Positions 1-16,744 of a DNA stretch of 64,000 nucleotides are shown here, in pieces. Origin of the DNA: Amphibalanus amphitrite (lineage: Eukaryota > Arthropoda > Thecostraca > Balanomorpha > Balanidae); NCBI RefSeq assembly GCF_019059575.1, contig NW_024881709.1, positions 496,001 through 560,000 of the forward strand, in the 5' to 3' direction. The position numbers and the translations under genes are program-made. Within the stretch, counting starts at the first letter, position 1; every line of letters starts with the position of its first letter. Under the pieces are notes generated by a model, which did not search any database, was not told the DNA's origin, and saw only the letters and a program-made list of their open reading frames with translations.

Positions 1-234
1 ATTGCTTGGTAATGCACTGCAATGGCGAAAAAGAATCAACAAGAACGGTTTAGTTATCTATGTTTCATTAAGATAATAACAGCATTTGCTTGAACTCACG
101 TTAACCCTAACCAATGACTTCCCAGAACATAACTTGAATAGTCGTATTTGTTAGTATTACCACGTATTGCACCCAGCGGCAACATCTGTTCTACCGCATG
201 TCATCGCTTAGTTAGTAGGGCTCCATGCTGAACG
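1..234. other. no gene seen; left flank of retrotransposon
   Basis: AT-rich sequence with no coding signal that I can support. The non-LTR element begins at about 230, where its endonuclease reading frame becomes recognisable. Confidence 0.4.
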
Positions 235-1090
235 ATGACTACGTCCGCCCTCGAGAGTCTCTGGCTGCGGCTCACACTCAAGTCACCGATCGTCGTCGGC
301 GCAGTCTACCGGCCACCATCGAGTCCGATGACACCCGCCCTCGATGACATGCACAACCAGCTGACGAGCGTACTCGGCCGTGACCTGCCAGTCTACTTGC
401 TCGGAGACACCAACATCGATGTCTCTCGGCCGGAGAAGCAGGGTGTGACGTCATACCTGCAGCAGCTGAGTGACCTGTCGCTGACACAGCTCATCACCGC
501 ACCAACTCGCCCCGGACAGAATCCTACGCTGATAGACCACTTCATCACGAACAAGCCAGAACTAACTTCAAACGCGCGAGTCGTGTCGTGCAACATCAGC
601 GACCACGACCTCATCGCCGCGACGGTCTCTGTCGTCAAGACGCGCCACGTGGTGAACACCATCAACGTGCGGTCCACCAGGCGCGTCAACACAGACGCCC
701 TGTGTCTGGACCTGCTCCAAGCAGACTGGTCACCGCTGTACGGCGCCAACTCCACGTCTGACAAGTGGAGCTGCTTCTTGAGCACATGGAGCCCCATTAT
801 CGACGCCCATATGCCGATGCGTGTAATCAAGCTGAAGCACAGACCGTACCCGTGGTTGCAAGACGACGACGTCAGAGAGGCGATGGCTGCGCGTGACCAG
901 GCGCGTGTGGACCGCCAGCTGACTCCATGTGACGCCACCGAGGCCGAGTTTCGGTTACGCCGAAACGCCGTCAAGTTGGTACTAAACCGGGCGTGCGCTT
1001 CATACTTCCAGACATCATTCAGGAATTCGAGATCGAAGACATGGCGTGATATCCGTCAATTTCTCGTCTCGTCAGGGAAGGCAGCGCCCC
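235..1090 (+). pseudogene. retrotransposon endonuclease domain remnant (EEP family)
   Basis: The frame shows the C-terminal two thirds of an apurinic-type endonuclease (endonuclease/exonuclease/phosphatase family): a VYRPPS-type motif at residues 24-29, LGDTN at 56-60, DHF at 101-103 and SDHDL at 122-126, which carries the family's terminal catalytic Asp-His. The N-terminal segment with the first catalytic Asn and Glu is absent, so nicking activity is not expected. The frame runs open to 1275, but after about 1090 it no longer reads as family sequence. Confidence 0.8.
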
Positions 1091-1209
1091 GGGCAAGCAC
1101 CGAATCGGGCAAGGACTCGGTTCTTCGCGTCAGTGGGGGGAGACGTGGCGAGGTCGCTGGCGGCCGCCGACACCGGGGAGCCGCTGCCGCCGCGCCCGCC
1201 GCGGGTTTT

Positions 1210-2699
1210 GCAGTGACGCGTTCTCGCCGCGGCCTGCCCAGCTACCGGAACTGTCTGCCGCGCTGCGACAGATGAGCTCGTCCCGCGCGAGTGGCCCCGA
1301 CGGCATAACTGTCGATATGCTGAGGAAGACGTTTGCTGTTGTGGGGCCCCATCTGCTACACCTGATTAACTCTTGCGTCACTAAATGCGACATGCCTGAC
1401 CAGTGGAAGTCTGCCGTCATCATCCCACTGTATAAGAAGGGCGACCGGCAGGACCCGAGCAACTACCGGCCGATATCTATCATTCCTGTTGTTGCCAAGT
1501 TGTGTGAGCGCGTGGTATGTTCCCAGTTGACGTCGTACCTAGACCGCAACGCTCTGCTCTGCCCGCAGCAGTATGGCTTCAGGCCCGGCATGTCCACGGG
1601 GGCGGCTATGCTTGACGTTGTCACGTATGTCACTGACAATATCGACAAAGGCCTCGTGACGTCACTCGTGACAGCCGATACGTCCAAGGCGTTCGACAGC
1701 GTCGAGCATGGCCGCCTCCTGGACAAGCTGGGCTGGTACGGGATTCGAACTGACTGGTTTTCTGACTGGTTGAGTGGGCGCAGTCAGGCTATCGGGTCGT
1801 GTCCGCTGAGCGTGACGCACGGCGTGATACAGGGGTCCATTTTGGGACCGAGCCTGTATTTGCTTTTCACCAACGACCTGGCTCAACATCTGTCAAATGT
1901 CAAACTAGTGATGTACGCTGATGATGTCCAGATCCTTGACGCTGACACTCCCAGTAACGTCTTGGCTATCAAAAACCGCTTCGAAAGTGACCTATCTCTA
2001 CTCGTGCAGTGGTTCACTCAGAACCGGCTGAAAATTAACCCATCCAAAACTGAAATGACCATTTTGAAATCCAGTCGTCAAAAAACTAACACCAGTTTCT
2101 CGATCCACTTTGGCGGTGACGTAGTTTCACCTTCACCGAGCGTCAAGGTTCTGGGCATCACCATCGACTCTCACCTGACGTGGGATTCACATGTCACGTC
2201 TGTCGTCCAGCGCTGCAACATGATACTTGTTAGCCTAGCGAGAATGCGGAACAGGCTGCCGACGGAGACTAAGCGCCTGCTTATCGAAGCGTTAGTGTTT
2301 CCGCACATACAATACTGTATAAGCGTATGGGGTGCCTGCTGCATCGCTCAGAGGAAACGCATCCAAAAGGTGCTGAATTTCGGCGCACGTGTCGTGTCTG
2401 GCCTCAGCCGAAGAGATCACGTGACTCCTGTGCTTAACGAGCTGGGTTGGAAGTGTGTGGACGACTTGATTCGTGACAGTGACGTAGCTGTGGTTAGTCG
2501 CATACTTACTTCGGACAGTGCACCACAAATCCTGCGGAGCAAGTTGGTGCTCAGCTCCGACGAGTCAGCTCGCACCACGCGTGCGACCGAGCGGGGACAG
2601 CTGCGTCTGCCCCGGGTCCGAACCGAGTTCGGCCGTCGTGGATTTTTGTTTCGCGCCAGCCAGCACTGGAACGAGTCCTCAGGAGCGCGTCAACAGTAG
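1210..2699 (+). pseudogene. retrotransposon reverse transcriptase domain
   Basis: Counting from the Met at 1272, the frame is open for 475 codons and carries the standard non-LTR reverse transcriptase blocks: SGPDGI (7-12), NYRPISI (64-70), QYGFRPG (100-106), DTSKAFD (136-142, first catalytic Asp), GVIQGSILGP (184-193) and YADD (215-218, the catalytic Asp pair). The thumb region follows, and then the usual C-terminal segment ending in FRASQHWN. The expected downstream residues continue in another frame after about 2670. The Met is not the natural start because family-like sequence extends upstream to about 1210 in the same frame. All catalytic Asp residues remain, so decay is by frameshift rather than active-site loss. 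Confidence 0.85.
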
Positions 2700-2899
2700 G
2701 TGTGGTCGACTGGTTAGTGTACCGGAAGATGTCTTAGATGTGTATTTTACTCTGTGGTTTCACTTCTATCCGGTTTTACTGCAGTGTTTTATCCAGATGT
2801 GTTTTCGCATGTATACGACGTGGTCACCACAAAACCCATGTAATGGAGGGACCTAATAAAATTGTATTGTATTGTATTGTATTACAATTAACCTACAGT

Positions 2900-5800
2900 C
2901 GACTAGTCGATTGGAGGCCCACCCAGGGGTGCATTGGACTCGGCTGTCACCGATGGTGATTTTTGAACGTTTGTGACTAATATGGTACGTGTCAGACACC
3001 AGTCACGTGCCTGCTTACAGCGATCACCACAGTGCAGTGTTAGATTATATCGGTGCTTCGGTACATGACAGGCCACGTTCGACGTTCAGTGAGACGCTCA
3101 GTGTTATCAGTTCAACGCGAGACAACGGATGCCATTTTCCTATAGTATAGGCATAAATAAAGTAGCCGAGCGAGGGCATATAATGCGTGTACATACTGTA
3201 CAACGTGTGTAGGTGATCTGTAAAAAGGGCGGCATTTACAGTAGAGTTCGTAACAGTCTTCAGCCACTTGCGTATGCTAGTGCTACACCGATGCGTGCAG
3301 CTGAAGGACTGCAGTGGCTCTCCTCATAGTTCAGCTGATTTCTATCAGTTTCCCTTATTAATAAAGTTTGTCGTCTGAACATATAATAGCTTGGGCTTTG
3401 GATAATGACATTTCATACATCCATGTTCGCAGAGACCATCGCAGAGAGATCATAAACGTTTACTGTGCTGACGCCTGACATATTCAATAATTCTAATCCA
3501 ACAGGTAGGTATAGGGGCCAGCATCCACAGATTGAACTGTTTCCGATGGCTGCGGCGCCGTTCCGATCACACAGCTGTCCCTCTGCGCCGCACTCGCCAC
3601 CGCTGCGCCAGTTTCGCACCGAGCGCGTCGCGATCGTCATTAGCCGAATGGCAGCGCCGTCGGCCCGCCCGGTGTCCGTTAGGCCAATTTGGCGTCTTCC
3701 TGGCGGTAGACGGCCGGAGGTGGGCGGCGTCTCAGCGGGGCGGGGCGCGGGCGTGGACCGGTTGAATGGGAGCGGCCAGTGCGTGCGACTAGTTTTACGT
3801 GAGACGTGAGACTCGCAAAAATGGTGACTCGGTTGGTGCTAATACATGAGGTGTCGGTGTTAAACCCAATCATTGTTATACACCGATTCATGTTGCCTGT
3901 AATATATCTTGTAATGACTATGACATGGAAGCATTTACTTGGAAATGCACTAAAATCGACTTAAAACGCCAATTTTTCAATTGCCTACTACGTTTCCGCT
4001 TTCCAGGCATAAAGTTATGACTTTTAAATAAATAGTATCAATAAGACTGAACTGAGCCAACATTTTCCGCCACAAACGCCGAACCTCAGTTCGGACCTGG
4101 GCTTGCCGTATCCTATATATCTCTTTCAGTTGTCTGCTACGCTCGGGCTGCTGCTACCCTCCGGTCCCATCACACGTCCCTTCTATCCGCTCCCATCACC
4201 AGCCCATCCCTCCCACCGTCCCACCGTCACCTGGTAGCCTCTCCCGTCGTCCCACCGATGAAGTTGGAACGTCGCCGCTGGACGTGTTCTCACGTTTTAC
4301 CGCCGCGACATTAGGGCTGGCCCGCGACAGACGGTGGTGCCACAGCTCTGAATAATTCGCCGAGAAGGTGATTTGGCCTGGGAATCGCCCACAGGTGGAC
4401 AGGGAATCTCCAGTTCAAGCTGAAGGTGTCATTCTGCTTTTCGCAGTTTAAACAAGACAGCTATCGGTATTTTGGAAGTGATCCTCATGGGTTCGATTCT
4501 GTCTGTCATCACAAACCATTGATTCAGTGAGCAATCGGGGTAATCGGAAGCGGAGGCATGACTTGCGTTGAGCATCTGAGAGTTGCCAGCAGCGGTTTCA
4601 GTTGAGTGCGGCATACCTTACAGGGTCAGTTTGCTGAGCAGCGAAGAATGAAGGTGATGCCATAACAGAATGACAAAATGAAGAATGTATGACAGAACGA
4701 ACGTGGTGCCAGCGGGCGAGAACTATCCAAATTATTCGTGAAGCACTGGCTTCCAGTAGCGTGCCGTGTCTGACATTGCCGTAAGCAGCATCAGGTCCAA
4801 TCAGTGACACTATAGAAGCTCTCATTTTAGGCGTTTTGGACTTTGCTGGCAGCTTCTGAGCTCACACCGCCCGGTCGTTTGTACGCGCCCCGATTGTTTC
4901 CTGGGACATCCATCAGGCTATAACGGCTCGCGGCGCAGCTGTTACCTGGGAATGGTCGTCCGGCGCGCAGGGCGATGGTTCCCGGCGGGGGGCGGTGCGA
5001 ACTGCGCGCCTCCATGATACCAGCTAAGTGTTGAAGGAAAGGAGGGTGATTGACATCAGCTTGATTTAGGACAAACACTGGATCCACGTCGGCAGATGTT
5101 GCCGAATGTCTACCCTAGGCGTTGACGGATGTCGAATTAAGTGTTGAGAAGACGTGAGTGGATGTCGGTTAGGACGTTGACAGCTCTTGGGTAACTTGAG
5201 TATGCATCGAACAGCTAAGAACATACGTAAGCGTTGCCGAGCCGTCGGTGAATGTCTTGAAACGTCTGACAGATGTTGGTGGACGCCAGCCGACTTTGAG
5301 CCGCAGTGTCGAGCCGCAGAGGGCCGTTAGTGGCGCAATGGTCGGAAGTTAGCGGCGCCACGGTAGGATGTAAGACCGCGGTGTGAAGCCGCGCGGCTCC
5401 CGTGGCCGGAAGTGCGCGCGCCGGGTGCGCCTCTGACCGCAGCCGGCCGCCGCCCGCAGGAAGCCAAATGGTCGGAGCCTCACCGGCTGCCGGCTGCCGC
5501 CCTTTGAAGCTGCCATAGTGTTTCCGGCTGGGTCCGGTGTTGGCGGGGAACACATAAATTGCAGCTAACGAGGACTGAAAATCAGCGGCTGGTGGCTTAA
5601 AAATCCGTAAAGTTGTCCTATAATCCCTGGAATTCTCTGTAGATGTCGGTTTTTACTTATTTTCGATGAGACTACCTCTGGTTTTCTGTTCCACTTCTGT
5701 TTCTCTATGATTGATGGATTCATTACAGCGTCATCATGGTTTCGATTATATTTAGCTGTCGGTATCCGAATCGGGAACAAGCCGTCACACAGCTGGTGTT

Positions 5801-7560
5801 CCCAAATGTGGGCAGTCCGAAGGCGCCGACCAGACAAATGGCCAGTGCCGAAACCAATCACAGGCTCAGTTCGACTTTTCACGACGTCAGTTTGCTGGTA
5901 GGCGTGGTGCGTGATGCTGAAATGAATTATGTAGACGTACCGGGAGGAAGAGAAAATGTAAAAACTGACGCATTGGGCTTGTTTTAACCGCAACAGTGAG
6001 CAAACTGTTGTCATCTCCTTTGCTAGCTGCCTGCGCTTGACATTTGAGTGTTTTTTTTTTATTTAAGAACGGTTGATTCAGGCTGTCCTAAACCACATAC
6101 ACCTTTTCTCATTTGCTCATTCGTGTACAATTTAATTCACTCGCAATCGCTCCGCCCCGGAGCTAACGGTCATGATCATCTTTACTGATTTGTTTCGACA
6201 CTGCCGGTCACCGTTCTTAGCCTTCTATAGCCGTCCTGGAGCCACCGTCGGTCGCCGTTTCTAGCCATCCTGAGACCGTCAGTCACGTTGACGTCACCAT
6301 TCACGGCTCGGCTGAGGCACCACCGGAATGCGCCCTCGGTCGACTCCGATGGTAATATGCGTGCGTGCGTGTGAGTATTTGGGCTATGAGGGCGGCGTGC
6401 CGGTCAGTGGCCGCCACGGTGGGTGACGGGCAGTGAACAGCGGGCGGAGTCTGACGTTCTTTCTAGATTCCCACGACGCAGGCCGTCTCTCCGTTGTCGC
6501 CGCCGCAGCTGCCGGTTTCAGGAAGCTATGCGCACACTACGTTTGAGCGAGGCACCATCTGTCCCTGCTCGTTGTCGCGTGCCGCGAAATTCGTGTGCTT
6601 CGACGCTGTGTGACCGGTTAGAAGCGCTGCTGGTCTCTGCGGCGCGTGCGGATGTCCCATGCCGGCGTGTGTTAGCGGCACGACTGTACGGAAACGGTTC
6701 GGGTTACTCTCTTGTGCGAGCCACGAGCTGCAGTCTCTGGAGACTGCGATGCCGGGAGAAGCTGGTACTATCTAGCGTTCATCCTGCATCCAACATGAGG
6801 TCATCAGCGGGCACTACCGCTGGGAATACGATCCCTTCAAAACGACTGGTGCTAGAGGAAGTCGCTCCAATACGACTGATGAAGGCGCAGCGGCTGATGG
6901 AATCTGACCTTTGGCCGGGGGATGGGGTAGTCAATGGGCAACAATTAGACGGTATCGAGCAGACTCCGTATATATCGGAGCCCCACAGGCAGGCACGGTG
7001 GCAAGGCTAATTAATTCTTAGACAAAGAAAGTGTCAAAGTGTGAAGTGGAAGGGCAAGTTGATGACACAACTGACAGTGCGATTAGTAATTTTTCGAAGC
7101 TCGCCTGACTTTCAAAGCTACCCACAGTAAAATGGCCGAATTCATGTCGTGACACTGTCGAGCTGCGCAGATCATTGATAACTGTTCGTGCGTACCGATG
7201 GGTTTGGTTTTAACTACCGATTGTTCGGAGGTGAAGCTCCAGCTTTATCACGGAGCCACCACACAATCAGCGGCCCAGCCTGCTGACGTGTGTCGCCACA
7301 CGACGGCCTGGTGACACGCGACTCGGCACTCACGACCCGAGCGTGATAAACGAATCAGAGCGACATCGCGCCCCCTGTGTATCACTGCGAACTTCCTGGC
7401 TACTGATCACCACAGTGATCAGAAGGCGATACCAGCGGGCTGCCGCCACCTACCGCCCCATTCAGAGGTCAAACCATTCTGTGCTATGGCACATGACAGC
7501 AACAACAATTATTTGCTTTTAGTTCACTGTTTCATTAGGAGACGAATCAACATGCCTATT
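2900..7560. other. no recognisable gene
   Basis: Mixed-composition sequence with scattered short open frames and GC-rich patches (3540-3790, 5280-5540, 6420-6760). The longest frame (6423-7010, 195 codons) is Arg/Ser-rich and resembles no family I know. No exon with paired splice sites could be supported. Confidence 0.4.
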
Positions 7561-7639
7561 GGCTAATCGTGAGAATAATCCCAGAAAAATATCTCTCAGT
7601 CGGCGAAAACTGCCGCCAATCCGCCAGTCTGACCACCAC

Positions 7640-7690
7640 ACTGGATGACAGGCATATTTATGTCTGGACAACGAGTTGCGTTGGAGAGGC
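7640..7690 (+). repeat. dispersed repeat fragment, copy 1
   Basis: A core of about 28 bases around CATATTTATGTCTGGACAAC recurs in inverted orientation at 10131-10165. Flanking similarity is weaker. This is probably a remnant of an interspersed element of unknown type. Confidence 0.45.
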
Positions 7691-7699
7691 CGGAAATAG

Positions 7700-13171
<5,472 letters not shown>

Positions 13172-13250
13172 GAACGGATGGGGTGTAACAGAGCCTTTGG
13201 TATGGTTTAATAAAATACTGACTCAAACCACTTCATTGCATAAAACATAA

Positions 13251-13256
13251 TTTATT
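13251..13256 (-). other. polyadenylation signal of the CUB-trypsin gene
   Basis: TTTATT on the plus strand reads AATAAA on the minus strand, about 175 nt after the stop codon of the protease. It is the nearest canonical signal on that strand. Confidence 0.55.
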
Positions 13257-13427
13257 TCAACCAAGGTTTCCCGCAAACTATATTAGAAGGGACCCCACTC
13301 AGAAGTAAAAAGTAATGTTTAGAAGTGACGCCAAAACTGTCTGAACGATAGAAAACCCTAAAGCGCCAATCATCCATAGAAGGTCCTTGATTCAGGTCAT
13401 TAGCAGGTCATTTCCTATAAGAGGTGA

Positions 13428-14711
13428 TTAGCAGAGGCTGGCATCGGCGGTTTTCTGCTGGATCCAGCTGGTGACCTCGGTCACGCGCGCGTAGACGCCC
13501 GGGAAGCCGACGTCGCCGCAGCCGTAGCCCCACGACACCACGCCGATGAGCGTGTAGCGTCCGCTGACGTCGGTCACCAGCGGGCCGCCGCTGTCGCCCT
13601 GGCAGGAGTCCTTGCCGCCGTCATCGTCACCGGCGCACAGCATGCTGCTGTTGATGGTCGAGCCGTACGCCCGACGGCACTGGTCGTTGGTCATGGTCTG
13701 CACGGTGACCTCCCGCAGCACGGTGGCCTGAGAGCCGCCCGAAGAGGTGGTTCCCCAGCCGCTGACGATGGCGCTCACGTTGGCGAACTCTCCGCCGGTC
13801 GGCAGGCACGCCGGGGCCACCTTGTTGTCCAGTGACGAGAAGTCGATGGTGGACGACAGCTTCAGCAGCGAGAAGTCGTAGCCGGACCCGGAGGCGTTCG
13901 TGTACGACGAGTGGTTGATGATCTGCGCCACGTTGTAGCGCATCTCGCCGTCCGAGGTGCCGATGCGGTGCTCACGCAGCAGGACCTGGATTTCGCTGGC
14001 CGACTGCAGGTCGGCGGTGCAGTGGGCCGCCGTCAGCACGTAGCGGTTGTTGATGACGGTGCCGCCGCACCAGGTGCGGCTGCCGCCCGTGCTGACCAGA
14101 CCTGCCTGCCACGGGTACTCGTTGACCTCGGTCTGCACGCCGCCGACGATGCGGGAGGCGCGGTTGGCGACGCCGCAGCACTGGTCGCCGGAGGGGCTGC
14201 CGGTGGCTGCGGTGGTGCCCTCGGTGGTGGCCGCCGTGCTGCCGCTACCGCTGCCTGTCGGCACTGTGATGGTACACTTGTAACCCGTCCTCCTGACGGC
14301 CTCATCCGATTTGAAGACGATATCCAGGACAGTGCCGCTCAAGTTGGGCCCGGTGGAGCCGCAGAAGCGCTGGCCGTTGACGGAGAGGTAGTCGTACTTG
14401 CAGGAGATAGCGCTCTCGATGTTGAAATTCTCGCAAGAGATAGAGATTATCTGATTGTCGTTTCCCCGCACCGTAATGGTCACGTTGGCATTGTTTGGGT
14501 ATCTGTAGGGATAGTTGGGAGATTTGAGGGAGTAAGTGTCAGGATCTAGTGTGTACATGGTCCTCGTTTGGCCATTTCGCCTCGGCAGCGGCTGTGCCTC
14601 GTAGCTCGGCTCACGTGGAGAGATCTCCGGGACTTTGCCAGAGACCGCACCCGGCGACGGCTTGGCGAGGCCGGCGCCCAGCAGCAGACAGGAGAGCACC
14701 AGGCGGAACAT
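13428..14711 (-). CDS. secreted CUB-domain trypsin-like serine protease
   Basis: An intact 427-residue intronless gene. A hydrophobic signal peptide (about 1-16) is followed by a short basic linker, a CUB domain (about 60-150; Cys93, 104, 117 and 146 form the four-cysteine CUB pattern) and a Gly/Ser/Thr-rich hinge (153-174). A chymotrypsin-fold (S1) protease domain then starts at the activation site R187/IVGG. The catalytic triad is His230 (TAAHC), Asp279 (YDFSLLKL) and Ser374 (GDSGGP). Asp368, six residues before the catalytic Ser, is the S1-pocket Asp that gives trypsin-like Arg/Lys cleavage. Several N-X-S/T sites (76, 266, 272, 311, 354) fit secretion. This architecture is common among crustacean digestive and haemolymph proteases; which of these roles applies is not visible. 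The start at 14711 is supported by the TATA and initiator just upstream. Confidence 0.95.
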   Translation of the reverse strand: MFRLVLSCLLLGAGLAKPSPGAVSGKVPEISPREPSYEAQPLPRRNGQTRTMYTLDPDTYSLKSPNYPYRYPNNANVTITVRGNDNQIISISCENFNIESAISCKYDYLSVNGQRFCGSTGPNLSGTVLDIVFKSDEAVRRTGYKCTITVPTGSGSGSTAATTEGTTAATGSPSGDQCCGVANRASRIVGGVQTEVNEYPWQAGLVSTGGSRTWCGGTVINNRYVLTAAHCTADLQSASEIQVLLREHRIGTSDGEMRYNVAQIINHSSYTNASGSGYDFSLLKLSSTIDFSSLDNKVAPACLPTGGEFANVSAIVSGWGTTSSGGSQATVLREVTVQTMTNDQCRRAYGSTINSSMLCAGDDDGGKDSCQGDSGGPLVTDVSGRYTLIGVVSWGYGCGDVGFPGVYARVTEVTSWIQQKTADASLC

Positions 14712-14722
14712 GTTGCTGTCGT

Positions 14723-14752
14723 ACTGATGTTCCGCAGAGTGCGGCTTTTATA
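14723..14752 (-). promoter_or_regulatory. core promoter of the protease: TATA box plus TCAGT initiator
   Basis: On the minus strand, TATAAAA (14752-14746) is followed about 27 nt later by ATCAGTA (initiator TCAGT at 14727-14723), the arthropod initiator consensus. This gives a 5' leader of only about 14 nt before the ATG at 14711. Spacing and order match a focused TATA/Inr promoter, typical of strongly expressed secreted-enzyme genes. Confidence 0.7.
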
Positions 14753-14759
14753 CCGCCCG

Positions 14760-15363
14760 GGCGCGCGCACAGATGTTCCGACTAACGCCAACTCGTTGCC
14801 GCCGATGACGCGCTCGTCACTCTCTGGAGACGGGCGTGGTGTGACAACCGCCTGTGGATGCCACTCAGGGGCCGGAGGAGATGGACAGACGCCACTCGGT
14901 ATCGTGATGAAGCGGTGCAGCACAAGTGGTCCAGTCGTCCGGGTCGGTGACAGCTCGATTGGTGCAGACACACGGCAGACAGACCATCCGCCAAGGAACA
15001 ATACCGCAACATCTGCGCAATGTCGCACTAGTGTCAGTTGCACTGAGTGCTGGCGTCATGTGCTGTCATGGCGCGCTGAACGCTGGCAGCATATTGCATG
15101 CTATAAGGCTTAGTGAAAACTCAACATACTATGAAAAGCACTTTTTCTCTGAAAATGTTTAACTCAAAAATCGAATGATGCTTTTTGTGACACTTATCCC
15201 TGATGGAATACAGTCGGTATGGTGATGTGACGTCATCACCATACCGACCGTACTGGCGACATTTTCGTACTGGCACATTTTCGTCTGAACCGTTGAAGCA
15301 CTGTTTTAGTCGGATAGATAACGATACCAAAACAATGCGCGGTGTGTACCTACCTAAAACACA
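14760..15363. other. intergenic, upstream of protease
   Basis: Apart from the palindrome at 15213-15248 and a GC-rich patch at 14800-14990, I see no gene here. Minus-strand frames over 14782-15059 give no recognisable product. Confidence 0.4.
15213..15248. repeat. 36-bp near-perfect palindrome with a TGACGTCA core
   Basis: Perfect 15-base arms (15213-15227 and 15234-15248) flank TGACGT, and the centre contains the CREB/ATF-type octamer TGACGTCA (15228-15235). Two direct copies of a GTACTGGC...ACATTTTCGT motif follow at 15250-15287. It lies about 460 bp upstream of the protease promoter and could be regulatory or a transposon end. Confidence 0.75.
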
Positions 15364-15365
15364 TA

Positions 15366-16354
15366 CAGGGTGTCCATGTCAAAAGTGTACCCAGACTTTT
15401 CTCCATATTTTATCTTAAAAACATCACACTCACGAACAATAGCCCTCGTTTGAGAGCCAAGGCCATAGCAAAACATTTGCTATGCTTTTCAACTGTGTTC
15501 GGCACTCTGATGACCAGCGCGTGCCGTCTAGAGCAACTGCTCTATATGAGCCCCTTTGCGTCGGGCCACCGCCGGCAGATGGACCGTCTGGAGGTGGGTG
15601 ATCGCCTGGTCAACCATGTGGGAAGGAAGGCGACGGATCTCGTCGATGATGACGTCTTTCAGCTCCTGGGTCGACCCTGGATTGCCAGCGTATGCACAAG
15701 TCCTTGAGAAAGCCCCACAAGAAGAAATCTAGAGGGCTGAGGTCGGGCGAGTGGGGAGCCCATTCCACCGCGCTTTTCAAGCTGATGTGGCGGTCAGGAA
15801 AGCGCTCCTCCAGGAATTCCAGCGACCGTTTGGCGGTGTGAGGCGGCGCCCCGTCTTGTTGAAACCATTCTTCATGGCGACGGATCCCGCGTCTCCGCTT
15901 CAGCTCTCGCCGGAATGGTTCCAGTGCCTCCGAGGCGTAGCGTTCTAGCGTTACGGTATTGTGTTTGTCTCTCCCCTGTCGTCTTCGAAAAAGAAAGGGC
16001 CGATAATGCACGCCCCCTCCATGCCTCATTGCTACCCAAACCGATACTTTCTTGCTGTGCAGAGGCATGGTCTGAGCTTTTTCTAGGCAATTGGATCCCC
16101 AGTGCACGGGGCATTGTGGGATTTCACATGCCACGGTCCGTCTGCCGGCGGTGGCCCGACGCAAAGCGGCTCATATAGAGCAGTTGCTCTAGACGGCACG
16201 CGCTGGTCATCAGAGTGCCGAACACAGTTGAAAAGCATAACAAATGTTTTGCCATTGCCTTGGCTCTCAAACGAGGGCAATTGTTTGTGAGTGTGTTGTT
16301 TTTAAGATAAAATACGGAGAAAAGTCTGGGTACACTTTGACGTGGACACCCGGT
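15366..16354 (-). mobile_element. mariner-superfamily DNA transposon with 222-bp terminal inverted repeats, internally deleted
   Basis: The left end (15366-15587) and right end (16133-16354) are inverted copies that start CAGGGTGTCC / CCGGGTGTCC and stay similar for about 222 bp. The element is flanked by TA on both sides (15364-15365 and 16355-16356), the usual mariner target duplication. The 545-bp interior holds the C-terminal half of a transposase on the minus strand. The repeats are far longer than those of a typical mariner (about 30 bp). The copy cannot encode a full transposase. Confidence 0.9.
15610..16100 (-). pseudogene. mariner-type transposase, C-terminal fragment, frameshifted
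   Basis: The minus-strand frame carries QQDGAPPHTA, with the second catalytic Asp, and SPDLSPLDFFLWGFLKD, with the third. I count 41 residues between them, a DD41D-type spacing rather than the DD34D of classic mariner. A frameshift follows shortly after the LKD motif (about 15685), because the expected downstream residues continue in another frame. The N-terminal DNA-binding helices and the first catalytic Asp are missing. Confidence 0.85.
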
Positions 16355-16744
16355 ATAGCCTTGCTGATATATTTATTGTTCAAATATGCTTTCCACAGGG
16401 AACGTTTTTTTTTTTCAATAAAAACGGGTTCATGCTTTGCCTTCCCTTTCCTCTGATTGACACTGTGCGTTGCAACATACTCGTACAGTTTAAGTGCATC
16501 AAGGGCCAAGGCCCGTTTTTCGACCTCCGATCAAATTCCTTCATGCCAGTAATAAAACGATGAAAGGAATATATTTTCATTTCATCCAGAATGCACTGCA
16601 TTTTGTTTGCTGCAAAGCATAACATAAAAGACAGAAAGAAGCATCATTCGTGCATTTAACAATGATTAGCGGATGGTCACACTCCGTAGTCCAGCGTCGT
16701 CTGGTGTCCACGCATTGTCACACTCAGCAATGGGGCAGCGTCGT

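Larger units (their letters stand above)
235..2870 (+). mobile_element. non-LTR retrotransposon, 5'-truncated and frameshifted (Jockey/CR1-like group)
   Basis: The endonuclease part (235 to about 1090) and the reverse transcriptase part (from about 1210) lie in different frames. A short stretch at about 1121-1200 fits the expected linker only in a third frame, so at least two frameshifts separate the domains, and another frame change removes the C-terminal end near 2670. The copy begins inside the endonuclease domain, so it is 5'-truncated. A 3' non-coding tail holds an AATAAA at about 2855 and ends in a short ATTGT repeat (about 2861-2882), typical of CR1/L2/Jockey-type elements that end in simple repeats rather than poly(A). 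It is very likely immobile. The clade assignment is inference. Confidence 0.88.

Noticed and set aside
4485..4500. tRNA B-box-like GGTTCGATTCT
   Set aside because: No matching A box or cloverleaf stems around it.
6423..7010. 195-codon frame
   Set aside because: Arg/Ser-rich, no recognisable domain, no splice or promoter support.
13911..14549. 212-codon plus-strand frame over the protease
   Set aside because: Antisense shadow of the GC-rich protease coding sequence, Ala/Gly/Val-rich with no family similarity.
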